A DNA stretch of 41,732 bases, taken from Gryganskiella cystojenkinii (Eukaryota > Mortierellomycota > Mortierellomycetes > Mortierellales > Mortierellaceae). The notes beneath the pieces were generated by a model. It saw nothing but the letters and a program-made list of their open reading frames with translations. It had not been told where the DNA came from and ran no database searches. This document shows, piece by piece, positions 40,270-41,732 of the stretch; the first letter of the stretch is position 1; each line of letters opens with the position of its first letter. The position numbers and the translations under genes are program-made. The stretch spans positions 1-41,732 of the forward strand of contig JAAAIG010000284.1 of NCBI GenBank assembly GCA_015852425.1, in the 5' to 3' direction.

Positions 40270-41732
40270 AATAATGGTGGTGTCTAGGTCGAGCGCCTGC
40301 TTGTTGTGCTATCGTATTTCTATTTCCTCTGACTCTTTTTTCTTCATTTGTTGTGCCACCGGCCTAAGAAGAATGGTCGTCTTCTCTGTCCTCCTCGTCT
40401 TTGTCAAAAGCAGAGGGGAAAGAGAGCTGGGGTGGGAGATGTGGACGAGGGACGTCAGGAGAGTGAAAAGACAAGAAAGTGGATGGAGGAAGAACTGGGA
40501 GTCAACAGCGAGAGAGAAAGGGTCACACAAAAGTCAAAGGAGGAGGATGAGGAAAGGGTCACAGTGCGGGAAATGTGGATTGAAATTGTTGTGTGAAAGA
40601 TCACGGAAAAAGTTGTTAGAGTGGAACCTGTTGAGAGAGCACTTCTTGTGGTCGTTGTCGTAGTTTTGTTTGTGGTTTCGTAGTTTGGATTCTGATAGAG
40701 TGAATTATTACTCCCGTTGTCTTGGTTGCCAAAGTCCTTGGTGCTGCTGACAAGATCACGATGACTTCTTTGGATTCTTTAGCTATGTTGTATTCGCTCT
40801 AAGATCCCGTTTATCAAGAAGAGATGCCTATTGTTGCTGTTATAGTCGTCGGTCTTGAACTGGAAGGCAGTGGGTAAGAGAACTGTTGAAATCGCCCCGG
40901 AAGTGATGTTCCTTGTGGTTGTGATCGTAAGTCTTTGTGCTGTGGTTGGACGTAGTGCCGTTGTCCCTGTCGTTGTCGACTTTGATTCTGCAGAAACAGT
41001 AGCAGCTGTTGTCCAAGAATAGTAAGGTAGACGTAAGTTCAGAGGACGTGGGTTACGAGCGTCAGAGAGTGAGCGAGCGAGGGAGTGATGGAAGAGAGCA
41101 AGAACGGTGAAGTTTGAAAGTGTGTCTCTTAACGGATAAAGAGAGAGAAAGATAGAGAGAAAGAGAGCGGAGACAGAGCAGTAAAAAGGAACGGAGGGTG
41201 AAGATGATCTAACTCTTCCTCTTTTTATCCTTCGAAAAAAAAAGGCAAACAAACATCTTGTTGGGGTCTAGGTCTTGTTCTCTTTCTCACCCTGTTTTTT
41301 TTGGCTTTCGATCATTCGCCGTTGGGCTAATGCTCCATGTCGATCGCGTTTGCCAGCATGAAGCCTCCTCTCAACTCTCATCTCTCTTATCCTTCACTTA
41401 CTTTCCAACTCTTCTTTATTAATATTCATTGCGACCAAGTCAGCTTGCGCACCCCCTTTTCCCTTTCTTCATCTCTCATAAGCTGTTCAACGTCTTTTAT
41501 TTCAGGTCTTTGCCTTACTGATCTTGTGATCTTTGCTCTTTATGTCCGTGGTTTGCTTTCAACAAAAGACCATCATCCACTCGGCACCACCACCGACAAG
41601 CAAACGTGTAATATTAGTGTCCAGGCTTTTTCGTTTTCGTTTTTTTTAACCCCTGAAAATTATCTATTCTTTTGTTTTTGCTGAGGTGTCTTTGGGGAAC
41701 AGTAACTGGTTCCGCGCTTTTTTTTTTTTTTT
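40270..41732. other. Right-end region: probable 5' UTR/promoter of the large minus-strand gene
   Basis: Open frames on both strands are biased by GTT/GTC and GA-rich runs and have no motifs. On the minus strand the CT-rich composition from about 41200 down to 40300 looks like an extended 5' leader. An additional upstream coding exon cannot be excluded. 41320-41732 is pyrimidine-rich and ends in a T-run at the window edge. Confidence 0.45.

Noticed and set aside
39953..40663. 236-codon plus-strand frame rich in Leu/Val
   Set aside because: Antisense to the poly-Asn/Thr-rich exon: GTT/TTA repeats create artificial hydrophobic stretches, not membrane segments.

Overview
This is nuclear DNA of a filamentous fungus. 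Genes are split by short GT-AG introns (about 60-415 nt), intergenic DNA is rich in pyrimidine and homopolymer tracts, and there is a Grr1-type F-box protein, a delta-COP gene, a Delta12-desaturase-like relic and many small secreted proteins. The gene style suggests an early-diverging fungus such as Mortierellomycotina (Mucoromycota); that placement is inference, because no phylogeny could be run.

Layout. The left edge cuts a tRNA-Thr(AGT). Then come a possible degraded gene (1.1-1.7 kb), a glutathione S-transferase (2.3-3.4 kb), GRR1 (4.8-8.0 kb), an unassigned gene with a weak PP2-like look (8.3-9.4 kb), a large F-box/LRR-like protein with a C-terminal membrane anchor (11.0-15.1 kb) and another relic (15.3-16.2 kb). 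From 17.2 to 27.8 kb lies an island of secreted products: a GHSEG lipase with a Kex2-type propeptide, followed by eight small proteins with signal peptides, most of them cysteine-rich. Right of it are an NAD-dependent epimerase-like gene, a kelch-repeat gene, a broken fatty-acid desaturase pseudogene, the nine-exon delta-COP gene and a large low-complexity Asn/Thr/Ser-rich gene.

The most interesting part is the island. Four of its genes (20486, 24416, 25821 and 27509) encode one peptide family with the strict spacing C-x3-C-x9-C-x3-C and a shared GES/GEP turn. This is the cysteine skeleton of helical-hairpin peptides (alpha-hairpinin-like). Three of them sit in tandem 1.6-kb duplicated blocks with conserved promoters and an intron inside the codon of the first motif cysteine. 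In one, the module and its intron have been duplicated inside the gene. The other small proteins use different scaffolds: a 10-Cys peptide, a 6-Cys peptide ending in a CP..PDIVCC motif, a 7-Cys peptide and a 4-Cys peptide. Some upstream regions share sequence. Together they look like a locally expanding set of secreted antimicrobial or effector-like peptides. The function is inference.
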